Assembly (NCBI RefSeq): GCF_000195635.1
Contig: NZ_GL882697.1
Coordinates: 1-34,575, forward strand
Direction: 5' to 3'
Source of the DNA: Bacteroides fluxus YIT 12057
GTDB taxonomy: Bacteria; Bacteroidota; Bacteroidia; Bacteroidales; Bacteroidaceae
DNA: 34,575 bases
Part shown: positions 15,179 to 24,309 of the stretch, piece by piece
How positions within the stretch are numbered: position 1 is the first letter of the stretch
How the letters are laid out: the number at the start of each line of letters is the position of its first letter
The notes under the pieces: model-generated
What the model saw: only the letters and a program-made list of their open reading frames with translations
Told to the model about the DNA's origin: nothing
The model's database searches: none
Position numbers and translations under genes: made by a program

Positions 15179-15721
15179 TTATTTTTTTAATACTGAACGC
15201 CAATCTTGTTTTTTGCTTTCCAGACCGATTTCACACTCTTCCAGATTTTTTTTGAAAGTACTGATATTCTCTCGTTTACTCCACAACTCCTTTCTGTCCG
15301 TCAGCCACATTTGATAAAAATCGGCTACGTGCATGAACACTTTATACCGGTTGTCCCAGCCATTGTTTTGGTATGTGTTCTTCAGATCGTTTAGCAGATA
15401 CTTGATATCTTCCTCTTCATATTGTGCGTTGATACCTGGTGTGAGCTTGGATATTCTATTGTATAGGGAATCCACTATAGGTTTGTTTTCCTTTTGCAAC
15501 TCCTGGAATTTCCTGATTTTCTCAACTTTTACCAGTACCATATCTTTTTGCCGGGTAGTGTCAAAATCTGAATTTGTCCAGAAGATAATCATACAGCAGC
15601 AGATGGACACAGCAAGGAATAATAGCAGAACATACGCAAATCCGATTGTTTTTTCACGTTGGTTTATTGTAGCCCTGTTCTGTGAAAGTTGTTCATTTTC
15701 TCTCATAAGTAATTCCTCCAA
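15179..15721 (-). CDS. T6SS inner-membrane protein (TssO/TssP-like)
   Basis: The 180-aa protein has a short cytoplasmic N-terminus, one membrane segment (about 26-48, IGFAYVLLLFLAVSICCCMIIF) and a helical, probably coiled-coil periplasmic part (55-180). The topology resembles the TssO-like protein encoded just upstream, whose end it overlaps by 29 bp (14 bp if the ATG at 15706 is used). The two may form a heteromeric membrane component. Naming it TssP is likely but not certain. Confidence 0.7.
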   Translation of the reverse strand: MEELLMRENEQLSQNRATINQREKTIGFAYVLLLFLAVSICCCMIIFWTNSDFDTTRQKDMVLVKVEKIRKFQELQKENKPIVDSLYNRISKLTPGINAQYEEEDIKYLLNDLKNTYQNNGWDNRYKVFMHVADFYQMWLTDRKELWSKRENISTFKKNLEECEIGLESKKQDWRSVLKK

Positions 15722-16199
15722 CTTTTAGTTTTCTTGATATCTCCCTGTTCTCTTTTACGCATCTCATCAAATCCTCCCGTACTATACTTTCCTCTTTTTC
15801 TGCCAGCCGGATAGAATCCTTCACGCCTAGAAAAACATTGATATTTCCTGCCAGCTTTTTGTATAGCAGAAAATCCTTTTCGTCTAACGCATTGATTTGG
15901 TTCTGCAACTGCATCTTCCGGTTGCTGACCACACTTTGCAGCAGAAGGTCATTGATTTTCGGAGAACTGTTCATGAGTGACATGTATTGGTAGATAGAAT
16001 CCACTGCTACAACCATATTTAGTTCGGCGGAATAAATATTGTCGTATTCTACTGTTTTGGCCATAATCATTTTGACCTCCGTTGAAGCGGTTTTCATATA
16101 GGAATAGAAACAGAATACCGAGACAGCCACACAGATAATCAGAAAACCGGAGAATCTCAAGTATCCTTTCCTTACTGTATTATTATTTAGAGGTTTCAT
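15693..16199 (-). CDS. tssO: T6SS membrane protein TssO
   Basis: A 168-aa protein with one membrane segment near the N-terminus (about 12-32, LRFSGFLIICVAVSVFCFYS) and a helical periplasmic domain. This single-pass topology and its place directly downstream of tssK match TssO of the Bacteroidetes T6SS, part of the presumed replacement for the TssJLM complex. It starts 29 bases after the tssK stop. Confidence 0.7.
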   Translation of the reverse strand: MKPLNNNTVRKGYLRFSGFLIICVAVSVFCFYSYMKTASTEVKMIMAKTVEYDNIYSAELNMVVAVDSIYQYMSLMNSSPKINDLLLQSVVSNRKMQLQNQINALDEKDFLLYKKLAGNINVFLGVKDSIRLAEKEESIVREDLMRCVKENREISRKLKVGGITYERK

Positions 16200-16228
16200 A
16201 CTATTTCGTTTAAATGATTATTATATGG

Positions 16229-17380
16229 TCAGTCTAATAAATTCCAGTCTGACCGGGTCGCACTCTCATGGCGTTGTATTCGTTCACCGACTACAATATT
16301 TTCTTTATGCTTACCGATATATTCCAAAGAACTTAGCATCATCCACAATTCAGAGAAATTGCTTAGGAATCCCTCAATTATAAGCATCATACTGCGTATT
16401 TCATCATGTTCATATTTGATTTCAATCGCTTCGGAAAGTATGCTTTCAAATTGGGCAGGAGTAGTGTCGCTCCATTCGTAAAAATATTTGAGCACATCCT
16501 CTTTTTCAGTTTTCTCCATGAAATTAAGTGTATTGAAGCACAGGTGTGCAAGGTTTGAGAAACATCCGATTACCTGTATGGGAGCCCAATATGCCCCCGT
16601 ATTTCTATAACCGAAATACGAAGTCGCTGAATATTGCAAGATATTCTTACAGATTTCAGCTATATTGAGGGCCATTGTCGATGAGTCGGAACGGTTTACA
16701 ACCTTTGCTACAATGTCCTTAGAAGCTTTTTCTATATTGTTGAAGAAGACACCAAAGCGCCCGTAGTAGCGTGTCAGATCAGGGTCGCTTAACATTGTCA
16801 TACATGGTGGAATATAGTTGTAATCTATTTCATAGCGGTCACCATCCTTACGTATGCGTCCCACTATCAGACTATAAGGATCAATTCCATTCTGCATTTG
16901 TTCTACTGGAAGTGTATACAATTTATATTCCGGGCGAACTTCCGGATATCGTGGGGGAAGAACTTCATTGTCCAGTTCACCTGTCGGAATACGGTTATAA
17001 GGATTTACCGAGAAAATGACATTCAAATAAGAAGTGCGGGATAAAGAACCATTTGTCAGTTCTCCAGCCGGAACCTTGTAGCTTAGGTATTCCATCGGGT
17101 TAGGTTCATAATTGATGATAAATCCGCCTGTTGTTATCCCGTGACAGCGTACCAGTCTGACTTCTATCGTATCTGTAACAGAATGACTTACTTCTATCTC
17201 ACACATAGAATGATGATTGTTTCTCGATGGTTTGAGAAGACCATAATTAAAGTTTGTGATGTGTATCTCTTGTCCGAGGCACTGTCCGTTGATGAAATAA
17301 TTCTCAGTCATTTTGAAAGAATTGGGAGTAAGACTCATGCCTTCTTCCCAGTTAACCAGGTTGAATGTTTTATTTTCCAT
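16229..17380 (-). CDS. tssK: T6SS baseplate protein TssK
   Basis: The 383-aa protein begins NKTFNLVNWEEGMSLTPNSF, the TssK N-terminal region (in the family typically W.EG..L.P.HF), and has a beta-rich first half and helical second half. TssK joins the TssFGE wedge of the baseplate to the membrane complex in the cytoplasm. It is shorter than proteobacterial TssK (about 440 aa), as usual in Bacteroidetes, where its membrane partner also differs. Neighbours tssN and tssO fit this. Confidence 0.85.
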   Translation of the reverse strand: MENKTFNLVNWEEGMSLTPNSFKMTENYFINGQCLGQEIHITNFNYGLLKPSRNNHHSMCEIEVSHSVTDTIEVRLVRCHGITTGGFIINYEPNPMEYLSYKVPAGELTNGSLSRTSYLNVIFSVNPYNRIPTGELDNEVLPPRYPEVRPEYKLYTLPVEQMQNGIDPYSLIVGRIRKDGDRYEIDYNYIPPCMTMLSDPDLTRYYGRFGVFFNNIEKASKDIVAKVVNRSDSSTMALNIAEICKNILQYSATSYFGYRNTGAYWAPIQVIGCFSNLAHLCFNTLNFMEKTEKEDVLKYFYEWSDTTPAQFESILSEAIEIKYEHDEIRSMMLIIEGFLSNFSELWMMLSSLEYIGKHKENIVVGERIQRHESATRSDWNLLD

Positions 17381-17403
17381 AATATTATAATGTTTTTTTC
17401 TTT

Positions 17404-18270
17404 TTAGCTAAATACCTTTTCTTTTCTTACTCGTTTGGCAATTATGGTGTATCCTCCTCTTATTTTATTGTCTGTGAATGACAGGTCAGGATCAATATAT
17501 TTTCTTGGCATGAAGAAAGATGGTTTGGTATAAAATATCCATCCGTATGGTATCTCATTATCATTATAATGAATTCTACTCATAGGATATTTCCGGCTGT
17601 GATCCTTTATGCATCGTTGGAACCAGTTTCCGAATATCATTGTATCGGAAGCCTGTACCGACAAATGGAACGGGATAGGGTCACCAATCTGCTTGAACAA
17701 TTCGATATTCACCAATATTAGTTCCGATGCATCTATACTGCTATAATCTGCAACATTCCTGTCATCTGAGTATTCCCATATCTTATAAATTTCCAATGGT
17801 ATATCCAGGTACGTACGGTATGTTTTCCTGAACAGGGAAATGAAGATGAATGGCACTACACAGGTCGAAGCCCACCAACCGTATTGAAGTTCACTGCATA
17901 AGTTGAATACCAAAGAGAAAAATGCCATTCCCATAATACAGAGCACTACAGTAAATATAATCTCATATTTGAAAGGTTTCTGCATAAAATCAGGCAAAAA
18001 CAGGTCTATCGCTTTCAGATGATAATAACCCAGCAATAAATACAATAGCTGTAGGGCTATGTAGATGTACGGAATAAAATACTGTTGTAAAAATCCGGTC
18101 AAAGCCGGAAGGATAAGAATCAGGATAGTTACCAGAACATAAGTGATCAGCTTTCTGTTTCCCATCAGCTTATTCTTTTTTGCAATAAGGAATACTACGC
18201 CTCCGAGCAGGAAAGCGATAATAGGAAATAACAGATATGAAGTTAAGAATCTTCCAAAGATATTTTCCAT
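17404..18270 (-). CDS. tssN: T6SS inner-membrane protein TssN
   Basis: The 288-aa protein has several membrane segments in its N-terminal half (about 10-28, 40-60, 64-86, 104-125 and 130-148) followed by a soluble domain of about 135 residues, probably cytoplasmic. This layout and the place between tssE and tssK match TssN, a Bacteroidetes-specific T6SS protein proposed to be part of the membrane platform that docks the baseplate. Confidence 0.8.
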   Translation of the reverse strand: MENIFGRFLTSYLLFPIIAFLLGGVVFLIAKKNKLMGNRKLITYVLVTILILILPALTGFLQQYFIPYIYIALQLLYLLLGYYHLKAIDLFLPDFMQKPFKYEIIFTVVLCIMGMAFFSLVFNLCSELQYGWWASTCVVPFIFISLFRKTYRTYLDIPLEIYKIWEYSDDRNVADYSSIDASELILVNIELFKQIGDPIPFHLSVQASDTMIFGNWFQRCIKDHSRKYPMSRIHYNDNEIPYGWIFYTKPSFFMPRKYIDPDLSFTDNKIRGGYTIIAKRVRKEKVFS

Positions 18271-18291
18271 AATATTAGTTTGAGTAGTTAT

Positions 18292-18729
18292 TTATTCACT
18301 TGATAATGGGCCTAAAAATAGTCTGAACCGAAAACGACAATTCTCATGGGTACTGTTCAGTACAGCCTTGATTAGTACATCCGCCTTTTTCTTGATAGTC
18401 GTTGTGTCTGTTACATCGTCCGTATAGGTTATATCACTGACTGTTACCTGTACTTCTACTTCGCTTAATCTAGGTTCGTAGGTTGTGATTGATTCTGTCA
18501 GACAGGTCGTGAAATGGTCTTGCCAGCTTTTTTGTGAGGCCACTTTTTCAAAGTCCATGTCCCAGATACGGCAACCGAACCGGGGATCATACCGATGTTC
18601 GCCGGGACAGGTCGTGAACAGCAGTTCCAGGTGCTGGTCGATAGATTCTTTCTCACTGCATTTGGGCAGCGACTTGCTTCCGTCTTGCAGTAACAGACCT
18701 ATCTTGAGTGGAAATTTGTAGTATTCCAT
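18292..18729 (-). CDS. tssE: T6SS baseplate wedge protein TssE (gp25-like)
   Basis: The 145-aa protein is a GPW/gp25-type subunit: the region CPGEHRYDPRFGCRIWDMDF (about 40-59) carries the family's R.. P.FG pattern, followed by a helix and the strand EPRLSEVEVQV. It nucleates the contractile sheath on the baseplate with TssF, TssG and TssK. It lies 21 bases upstream of tssN. The 171 bases between it and the upstream small ORF hold no clear gene. Confidence 0.85.
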   Translation of the reverse strand: MEYYKFPLKIGLLLQDGSKSLPKCSEKESIDQHLELLFTTCPGEHRYDPRFGCRIWDMDFEKVASQKSWQDHFTTCLTESITTYEPRLSEVEVQVTVSDITYTDDVTDTTTIKKKADVLIKAVLNSTHENCRFRFRLFLGPLSSE

Positions 18730-18900
18730 AATTTCTTCATTTTTTAAGTTCCGTCAATTGGTTTCAAATTCTTCATCACTGACTTTCAGGTAACGGGAAG
18801 TTCACTTCAGTTATATTTTCGGAAGTCAGGCTTACCAGATGCTTGCGATAGCCTGTGCAACACGTATCTTTAAAGATTATATTGTGAATCTTTGACTGGC

Positions 18901-19074
18901 TTACCTTCCCATTCTGTTCACTGAATATGCGTACACTTCCCTGAAGTCGTATCCGTGTTTGTGCCAGCCTTCACATTCCAGTGATTCGTACAAATCCCTT
19001 CCATCTGCATAATAGAGGTATATCATAGTAGAATAATATACCATTGACAGATAATTGTGTCTGGCATCCATCAT
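18901..19074 (-). CDS. Small protein between clpV and tssE
   Basis: A 57-aa frame begins MMDARHNYLSMVYYSTMIYL six bases after the clpV stop; the frame is open further upstream, but the extra codons lie within the clpV coding end. It is rich in Tyr, Arg and acidic residues with no signal peptide. Its tight spacing behind clpV supports a real coupled gene, but I do not recognise the family, and it may simply be a leader before tssE. Confidence 0.45.
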   Translation of the reverse strand: MMDARHNYLSMVYYSTMIYLYYADGRDLYESLECEGWHKHGYDFREVYAYSVNRMGR

Positions 19075-19079
19075 AGAAT

Positions 19080-21572
19080 TTATTGGTTTGTATTTTCTAT
19101 ATCCCATATCAATTCCTCGCTTTCTCCTATACCCACTTTCAGTACATCGCCTTTGGATAATTTTCCACTGATAATCAACCGGGATATAGGTCTTCGGAGG
19201 TAATTGCGTATCACTCCCGCTACCTGCCTTGCACCATATTTAGGGTCAAATCCCTTATGTGCAAGATATTTCTTCACTTCTTCTGTCAGCAGAATGCTTA
19301 TTCCCTGTTTTTCCAGCAGGTTTGAAACATTTCTGAACTGTATATCGAATATCATCAGTAATATATCTTCTCCGATAGGTGAGAACGGAACTATCTCTGA
19401 CAGACGTGCTAGAAATTCCGGTCTGAAATACCTTCCCATTACTTCCATTAATTGTGTCGTAGTAGGATTTTTCCCCTCTGCCAGTTGATTGGCTAACCAT
19501 TCGCTGCCCACATTGGAGGTGAACAGTACGATAGAATTTGAGAAATCACCTTCCTTGCCTAATCTGTCGTGTAATTTACCTTCATCCATGATTTGCAGGA
19601 AGATATCATAGACAGAAGGATGCGCTTTTTCAATTTCATCAAACAATACAACTGAATAGGGCTGTCTTCTTATTTTATTGACCAACAATCCGCCTTCTTC
19701 ATAACCTACGTATCCCGGAGGGGCACCGTATAACAATGCAGCCGAATGCTCTTCCTTGAATTCCGACATATCAAACCGTATCATAGCTTTCTCGTCATTA
19801 AACAATGCTTCGGCAAGTGCCTTTGCTAGTTCGGTCTTTCCGGTTCCTGTAGGACCGAGGAAAAAGAAAGAGCCGATGGGCTGTCCGGCTTTGTTCAATC
19901 CGGATCTGGATTCCAAAATCGCATCCGTCAATGCTTTCAGGGCATTATCCTGTCCGACTACTCTTTTTCTGAGAATATTTTCCATATTGAGCAACCGCTC
20001 TTTCTCTTCTGATTGGAGTTTACCCAATGGTATGCCGGTTTTGTAGGATACTACTGCCGCAACCTCTTGAGATCCGACTTTCTCGATAGGTGCAGATAAA
20101 AAGGAGCGAAGTGTTTCTATCTTCTGTTTAAGATAGTCGGATAGTTCTTCCGATGTATCGTAATTTTCCGGTTGCGTATCTTCGGTTATCATTCCGAGTA
20201 GAACCGGACTTAGTCGGTTCTGCATGGAGCGATAAATACCTTTTAGTTCTTTCAGCTTGGTATCATCGTCTTCGCCTGCCTTCTTTTCCTGTTCGTTTAG
20301 CGCAGTCGACAGTTCTTCTATACATTCTTTGGATGTTTCGTTAATAAGTTTCACAGCGGACAGTGTACGGTCGAGTAGGTCTATAGCGGAGTCTGGTAAT
20401 CTTCTGTCCTTGACATAACGTTTGGCCAGACGCACACATTCCGGTATCGCCTCTTCTGTTACTTCCAGTCCGTGGAAGTCTGTGTAAGTACTCAATACGG
20501 ATTCAATCATTAAAACAGCCGATGGAATATCCGGTTCATTAATTTTTAGTTCTTCAAAACAACGGTTGAATGCATGATCCGGTTCTATAATTTTCCGATA
20601 CTCTTCGGCAGTGGTTATACCGATAACGGTTAGTTCTCCTCTGTCCAGCTCCGGTTTTAGAATACTTGCTATTCCACTGTTCCCTTGTTTGGGATCGAGC
20701 AGGGTGTGGATTTCATCAATGAACAGGATAGCCTTATCTACTTTCCGCAGTTCCCTTATCAGATTTTTTAGTCTGTCTTCCGCTTCGCCTTTGTAACTTG
20801 CTCCGGCTATCAAAGCGCCCGTATCCAATTCCAGTACAACGGATCCTTTCAAATATGAAGGAACTTTGTCATTTACAATTGCTCTTGCCAGTCCCTCCAC
20901 TATAGCAGTTTTTCCTACACCTGAATCACCGGTAATAAGTACATTGGGTTTACCTTTGCGTCCTAGCGTTTCTATCATCATGCGAGTTTCGTTTTCCCGA
21001 CAGACGATTTCGTGCATCTCATTCTCTCTGAATTCAGAGGTCTTGTCTATACAATATTTATATAGGGCTGCTGTTGCCGTCTCGTTTTCTCCTTTAGATG
21101 TCGGCATACCGACTGCGATATCATGCGCAATATCCTGACAGTCCACTACAGATGATAAAATTTCTTCTTCTTTTATAGGAAAAGATTTCAGTTGAGTAAT
21201 GGAATAGGCTGTACCCGGTTTTGTGAGAGCGGCCAGCACACAGATCGGGCTAATTTCCAGTAATCCTAATTTCAGTCGCACGATGTCAGCTTCTTCAAAT
21301 ACATTGGCTATTTGCTTGTCTGCCATAATTTCCGAAGTTTTCCCAGACCGGGGTGCTTCTTCAATGCGCACTTCTGCCCAGTCTTCAATATATCCGGTAT
21401 CTTTCCCCAAACTTTGAATGAATCCTTGTAGTCCAACTTCTTTATGCATTAGCGCTTTTAGCAGATGTGAAGGTGTATAGCAATCATTGGCATATTCCCG
21501 TGCAATTGATTTTGCTATACGAATCGCAATCTTTACAGATTCGCTTAAATTGTTTATAAAATCGTTTTCCAT
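19080..21572 (-). CDS. tssH: T6SS AAA+ ATPase TssH (ClpV)
   Basis: The 830-aa protein is a ClpB-type double AAA+ ATPase: an N-terminal Clp_N repeat region (about 5-145), Walker A of AAA1 at 215-222 (GDSGVGKT) with Walker B AILFIDEIH, a short middle coiled-coil, then AAA2 with Walker A GPTGTGKT and Walker B VVLFDEIEKAH, and a C-terminal D2-small domain (FDPKYGARQVAGVIRNYL). ClpV disassembles the contracted TssBC sheath in the cytoplasm. It is the first gene of the minus operon, divergent from hcp. Confidence 0.95.
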   Translation of the reverse strand: MENDFINNLSESVKIAIRIAKSIAREYANDCYTPSHLLKALMHKEVGLQGFIQSLGKDTGYIEDWAEVRIEEAPRSGKTSEIMADKQIANVFEEADIVRLKLGLLEISPICVLAALTKPGTAYSITQLKSFPIKEEEILSSVVDCQDIAHDIAVGMPTSKGENETATAALYKYCIDKTSEFRENEMHEIVCRENETRMMIETLGRKGKPNVLITGDSGVGKTAIVEGLARAIVNDKVPSYLKGSVVLELDTGALIAGASYKGEAEDRLKNLIRELRKVDKAILFIDEIHTLLDPKQGNSGIASILKPELDRGELTVIGITTAEEYRKIIEPDHAFNRCFEELKINEPDIPSAVLMIESVLSTYTDFHGLEVTEEAIPECVRLAKRYVKDRRLPDSAIDLLDRTLSAVKLINETSKECIEELSTALNEQEKKAGEDDDTKLKELKGIYRSMQNRLSPVLLGMITEDTQPENYDTSEELSDYLKQKIETLRSFLSAPIEKVGSQEVAAVVSYKTGIPLGKLQSEEKERLLNMENILRKRVVGQDNALKALTDAILESRSGLNKAGQPIGSFFFLGPTGTGKTELAKALAEALFNDEKAMIRFDMSEFKEEHSAALLYGAPPGYVGYEEGGLLVNKIRRQPYSVVLFDEIEKAHPSVYDIFLQIMDEGKLHDRLGKEGDFSNSIVLFTSNVGSEWLANQLAEGKNPTTTQLMEVMGRYFRPEFLARLSEIVPFSPIGEDILLMIFDIQFRNVSNLLEKQGISILLTEEVKKYLAHKGFDPKYGARQVAGVIRNYLRRPISRLIISGKLSKGDVLKVGIGESEELIWDIENTNQ

Positions 21573-21618
21573 GTTTCTATTTGATCAAGCATTATGATTT
21601 AATAGTTATGATATAAAG

Positions 21619-21626
21619 CAAATATA
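21619..21626 (-). promoter_or_regulatory. Putative -7 element for the tssH operon
   Basis: TATATTTG on the minus strand fits TAnnTTTG exactly and would start transcription about 40 bases ahead of the tssH start. I do not find TTTG at the expected 19-21-base distance upstream, so the assignment is provisional. Confidence 0.45.
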
Positions 21627-21737
21627 GGAAACCGTGTTTAATCTAGATGTCCTACTTGCAAAAATAGAACAAAATCGCTAAAAACAAGCAAACCTCTTGT
21701 TTTTTATTTCAAAATGAAAAAAAATATATGAATTGTT

Positions 21738-21768
21738 TTTGCTATATAAGGAAAAGTATCTATATTTA
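21738..21768 (+). promoter_or_regulatory. Bacteroides-type promoter for tssD (hcp)
   Basis: TTTG (21738-21741), 19 bases, then TATATTTA (21761-21768) fits the Bacteroides -33/-7 pattern with one mismatch at the last base. Transcription would start near 21775, leaving a leader of about 110 bases before hcp. The rest of the divergent gap 21573-21888 is AT-rich and holds no gene. Confidence 0.6.
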
Positions 21769-21888
21769 GGGCGTGACACAGGAGCGATTTGGCTTCTTAT
21801 ATTATAATTAATATGGTACAATAAGTTCAAAAGCAAAGGTTCACGCAAACGGGATAATTAACCAATTTATTCACTTAAAAATTATACT

Positions 21889-22281
21889 ATGTTTAAATCA
21901 ACATTGAAATTTCAGTCCAAAGAGTTCGACATCCGCTTTGTGAGTTACGAAATCAAGAGAGATGTTGATGCCAAAGGACGTCCGGCTTCCCATCTGTATG
22001 GCGGTATCATTAACATTACCATCGAATCAACAGAAGACACAACAATCATCGAAAACATGGTCAGTCAGTTCAAGCCTCACGAAGGTACTGTAGTGTACAA
22101 GAAAGGGGATGAAGAATCTGTAATGAAAGAGTTGAAATGGGAAAAGGGTTATATTACCCGTTTCCAGGAAGTAGCTGACGTTGAAGGCAAAAAGCCTATG
22201 GTTATCAAATTCGAGGTTTCGGCTCAGAAATTGACCATCGGTGGTGCTGTCTTTGAACAAGACTGGCCGGATGCTAAGTAA
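21889..22281 (+). CDS. tssD: T6SS inner-tube protein TssD (Hcp)
   Basis: The 130-aa protein is the Bacteroidetes-type Hcp: a beta-rich protein starting FKSTLKFQSKEFDIRFVSYE and ending with SAQKLTIGGAVFEQDWP, with no signal peptide. Hcp hexamers stack into the tube inside the TssBC sheath, are secreted, and can carry small effectors. It is the first gene of the plus operon and is followed by a large hairpin, which would fit expression at a higher level than the downstream genes. Confidence 0.9.
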   Translation: MFKSTLKFQSKEFDIRFVSYEIKRDVDAKGRPASHLYGGIINITIESTEDTTIIENMVSQFKPHEGTVVYKKGDEESVMKELKWEKGYITRFQEVADVEGKKPMVIKFEVSAQKLTIGGAVFEQDWPDAK

Positions 22282-22299
22282 GCCGGACTTGAAAAATGT

Positions 22300-22360
22300 A
22301 AAAAGAGATTGTTCTATAAAGTTTTCCAGTAAGACGTGCAATATGGGCAATCTCTTTTTT
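22300..22360 (+). terminator. Attenuator-like hairpin between hcp and tssB
   Basis: A perfect 12-bp stem, AAAAAGAGATTG (22300-22311) with CAATCTCTTTTT (22348-22359), closes a 36-base loop and ends in a T run. It is placed 18 bases after the hcp stop. Partial termination or 3'-end protection here would raise hcp mRNA relative to tssBC. The long loop makes it weaker than a standard terminator. Confidence 0.6.
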
Positions 22361-22419
22361 AATAAGTACGGATAAATAAAAGTTTTCTCAAAACAGAAAT
22401 TAAGTAACAAATCTGAATT

Positions 22420-22872
22420 ATGATAGATGATTATATAGGTATTGGCGGTAATGCGGTAGAGCAGGAGGCCAATGAAGGTATTGCCGATATCCCTGGCAAT
22501 CGTACATTGATGGTAAACCAAATGACTGCTGAAGAACCCGGTGTTCCGGAAATTGTAGATCATTTGTATACGATAGAAGATGTATTCAAGTATTTTGATC
22601 CGAATATTGATGTTAATTTCCTGGATAAGGAAGGACAGGATGTAACAGAAAACTTTCAGTTTAGCAATGTGGGGGACTTTTCTGTCAAAAGTATGACCCA
22701 GCGGAGTCCTTTTCTTAACAATCTGAGTATACGCAAGGAATTTTATGAAAAAGTGGTCAAACAGCTTCGCTCGAACAAGGTATTGCAGCGTGTTATTGCC
22801 AACAATGATACAAAGGCGGCTATGCTGATTATATTGAAAGAGTTGAAAAAGCAGGTGGAAGAGTCATTGTAA
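22420..22872 (+). CDS. tssB: T6SS contractile sheath small subunit TssB
   Basis: The 150-aa protein has the TssB features seen in Bacteroidetes: a variable N-terminus and the core FKYFDPNIDVNFLDKEGQDV to FSNVGDFSVKSMTQRSPFL, then a helical C-terminus. It assembles with TssC into the cytoplasmic contractile sheath. It lies 29 bases upstream of tssC in the same operon. Confidence 0.9.
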   Translation: MIDDYIGIGGNAVEQEANEGIADIPGNRTLMVNQMTAEEPGVPEIVDHLYTIEDVFKYFDPNIDVNFLDKEGQDVTENFQFSNVGDFSVKSMTQRSPFLNNLSIRKEFYEKVVKQLRSNKVLQRVIANNDTKAAMLIILKELKKQVEESL

Positions 22873-22900
22873 TTACAGTATAATATAAAATGAAAGGAAT

Positions 22901-24286
22901 ATGGTAGAACAAGGAGCTAAAGCGACAGAAACACAGCAATTGGCACAAAAACATGAAGCTGTTCAGGAACATTTCTCACAGGATACGCTGAAAGAGAATT
23001 TGGGTAAACTGTCCCGGTTCGGCGGTTTCAGCTTTCTCGAATCAGCGATTGACAGGGTGCAGAACCTGAATCCGGATCGGAAGGCTAGAATGAGTATATA
23101 TCTGAAAGACGAAGACAAAAAGGAAGACAGGCGTAATCTGTTGCGCACACTGGACCTATGGATTGATATGTTGGAAGAGAACAGCACGATTGATGATATG
23201 CTGTCCGCTTGTAGTTCAGAAGTAAACGAAGTTTCCAATTTGCTTGCCACAAACCAGTTGGTTGCTGCCGAAACAGTTAAGGACTTGGAACGTGCTTATA
23301 GAGAGGTAAAGTCGTTCTATGATAACACCGGACAGGATAAGATTACCAATATCTCAATTATGAACGCTTCACTGGAACAGGTTACCGATTTGGATAATCC
23401 GATTTTCATTGATGCTGTGGCAGAAGAATTGAAACAGTATTATGACAAACTCGACTTGAGGGATAACTACTCCCTTCTTGTTGTTCCGGGATTCCTTGGT
23501 TCCAACAAGGTTGTGGAGAAATGGGCGAAGATTGCTTATAGTAACAAAGTGTTCTTATTTTCTGATTTCGCTGACCTTGAAAAGCCGGACGATGTGATTG
23601 AAATGTTCTACGAGTCTAATATGTCTGGCGGTGACGGTTTTAAGAGTAATACATCATTGGTTTGTAACTGGCTGATCGGTCGTGCTAAGTATGCGGAATT
23701 GGGAGAAGAGGAAGATTTGCATATTTCTCCATCATCGGCATTGTCAGGCAAAGTGTATAGCTCTCTTATGTCGCAGATTACTGCCGGTAAGAAATATGGT
23801 GCACTTGATGGAGTGGATGCTGTTGTCTTTCCCTTGAAAAAGAGTGAAATATCCAAATTGGAAAAGATGGGGCTTATCCCGTTGGTCAACGAATACAAGA
23901 AGGTGATGGCGTTCTCCGGTAAATCCCTTTTCAACGGTGACAATTTGGGATTACAGACTTACTCTGTCGTTCGTGTATTCGATTACGTGGCAAAAGTGCT
24001 CGTTGACTTCCTGAACCGAAGGGCTTTTGAGAACTGGACAAGCAAATCGGAGAAAGATTTGCGCCAGCAGATGATCCGTTTCTTGGATAGCATCAAGGGA
24101 CCGGATAGACTGATTGAGAAATATAGCATCGAGCGGTTTGAACGCGACCCGGTAAAGAAAGACCGTATATATTTGGATATAAATATGATACCGTTCTTCC
24201 CGGCAAAAGAATTCGTCGTTAAGTTGGATGGAACGAAGGGTGAAGATGGCACTTCCTGGAACTCTGAATACGAAATGTCGAAATAG
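22901..24286 (+). CDS. tssC: T6SS contractile sheath large subunit TssC
   Basis: The 461-aa protein follows tssB, as in all T6SS. Its N-terminal helices (about 20-110) form the TssB-binding part; the central region includes YSLLVVPGFLGSN and the C-terminal part the sheath handshake region (FAWP-like stretch replaced by DINMIPFFPAKEFVVKLDG near the end, as in the Bacteroidetes branch). Complete by length. Cytoplasmic. Confidence 0.9.
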   Translation: MVEQGAKATETQQLAQKHEAVQEHFSQDTLKENLGKLSRFGGFSFLESAIDRVQNLNPDRKARMSIYLKDEDKKEDRRNLLRTLDLWIDMLEENSTIDDMLSACSSEVNEVSNLLATNQLVAAETVKDLERAYREVKSFYDNTGQDKITNISIMNASLEQVTDLDNPIFIDAVAEELKQYYDKLDLRDNYSLLVVPGFLGSNKVVEKWAKIAYSNKVFLFSDFADLEKPDDVIEMFYESNMSGGDGFKSNTSLVCNWLIGRAKYAELGEEEDLHISPSSALSGKVYSSLMSQITAGKKYGALDGVDAVVFPLKKSEISKLEKMGLIPLVNEYKKVMAFSGKSLFNGDNLGLQTYSVVRVFDYVAKVLVDFLNRRAFENWTSKSEKDLRQQMIRFLDSIKGPDRLIEKYSIERFERDPVKKDRIYLDINMIPFFPAKEFVVKLDGTKGEDGTSWNSEYEMSK

Positions 24287-24309
24287 AATTTATTAAAAAA
24301 AGGATTATC

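Noticed and set aside
18730..18900. Possible gene or regulatory RNA between the small ORF and tssE
   Set aside because: Only a 7-bp inverted repeat (AAAGATT with AATCTTT) without a T run was seen; no frame with a credible start.
21573..21888. Possible riboswitch or small gene in the divergent T6SS promoter region
   Set aside because: The sequence is AT-rich with promoter-like motifs only; no conserved riboswitch core or open frame was recognised.
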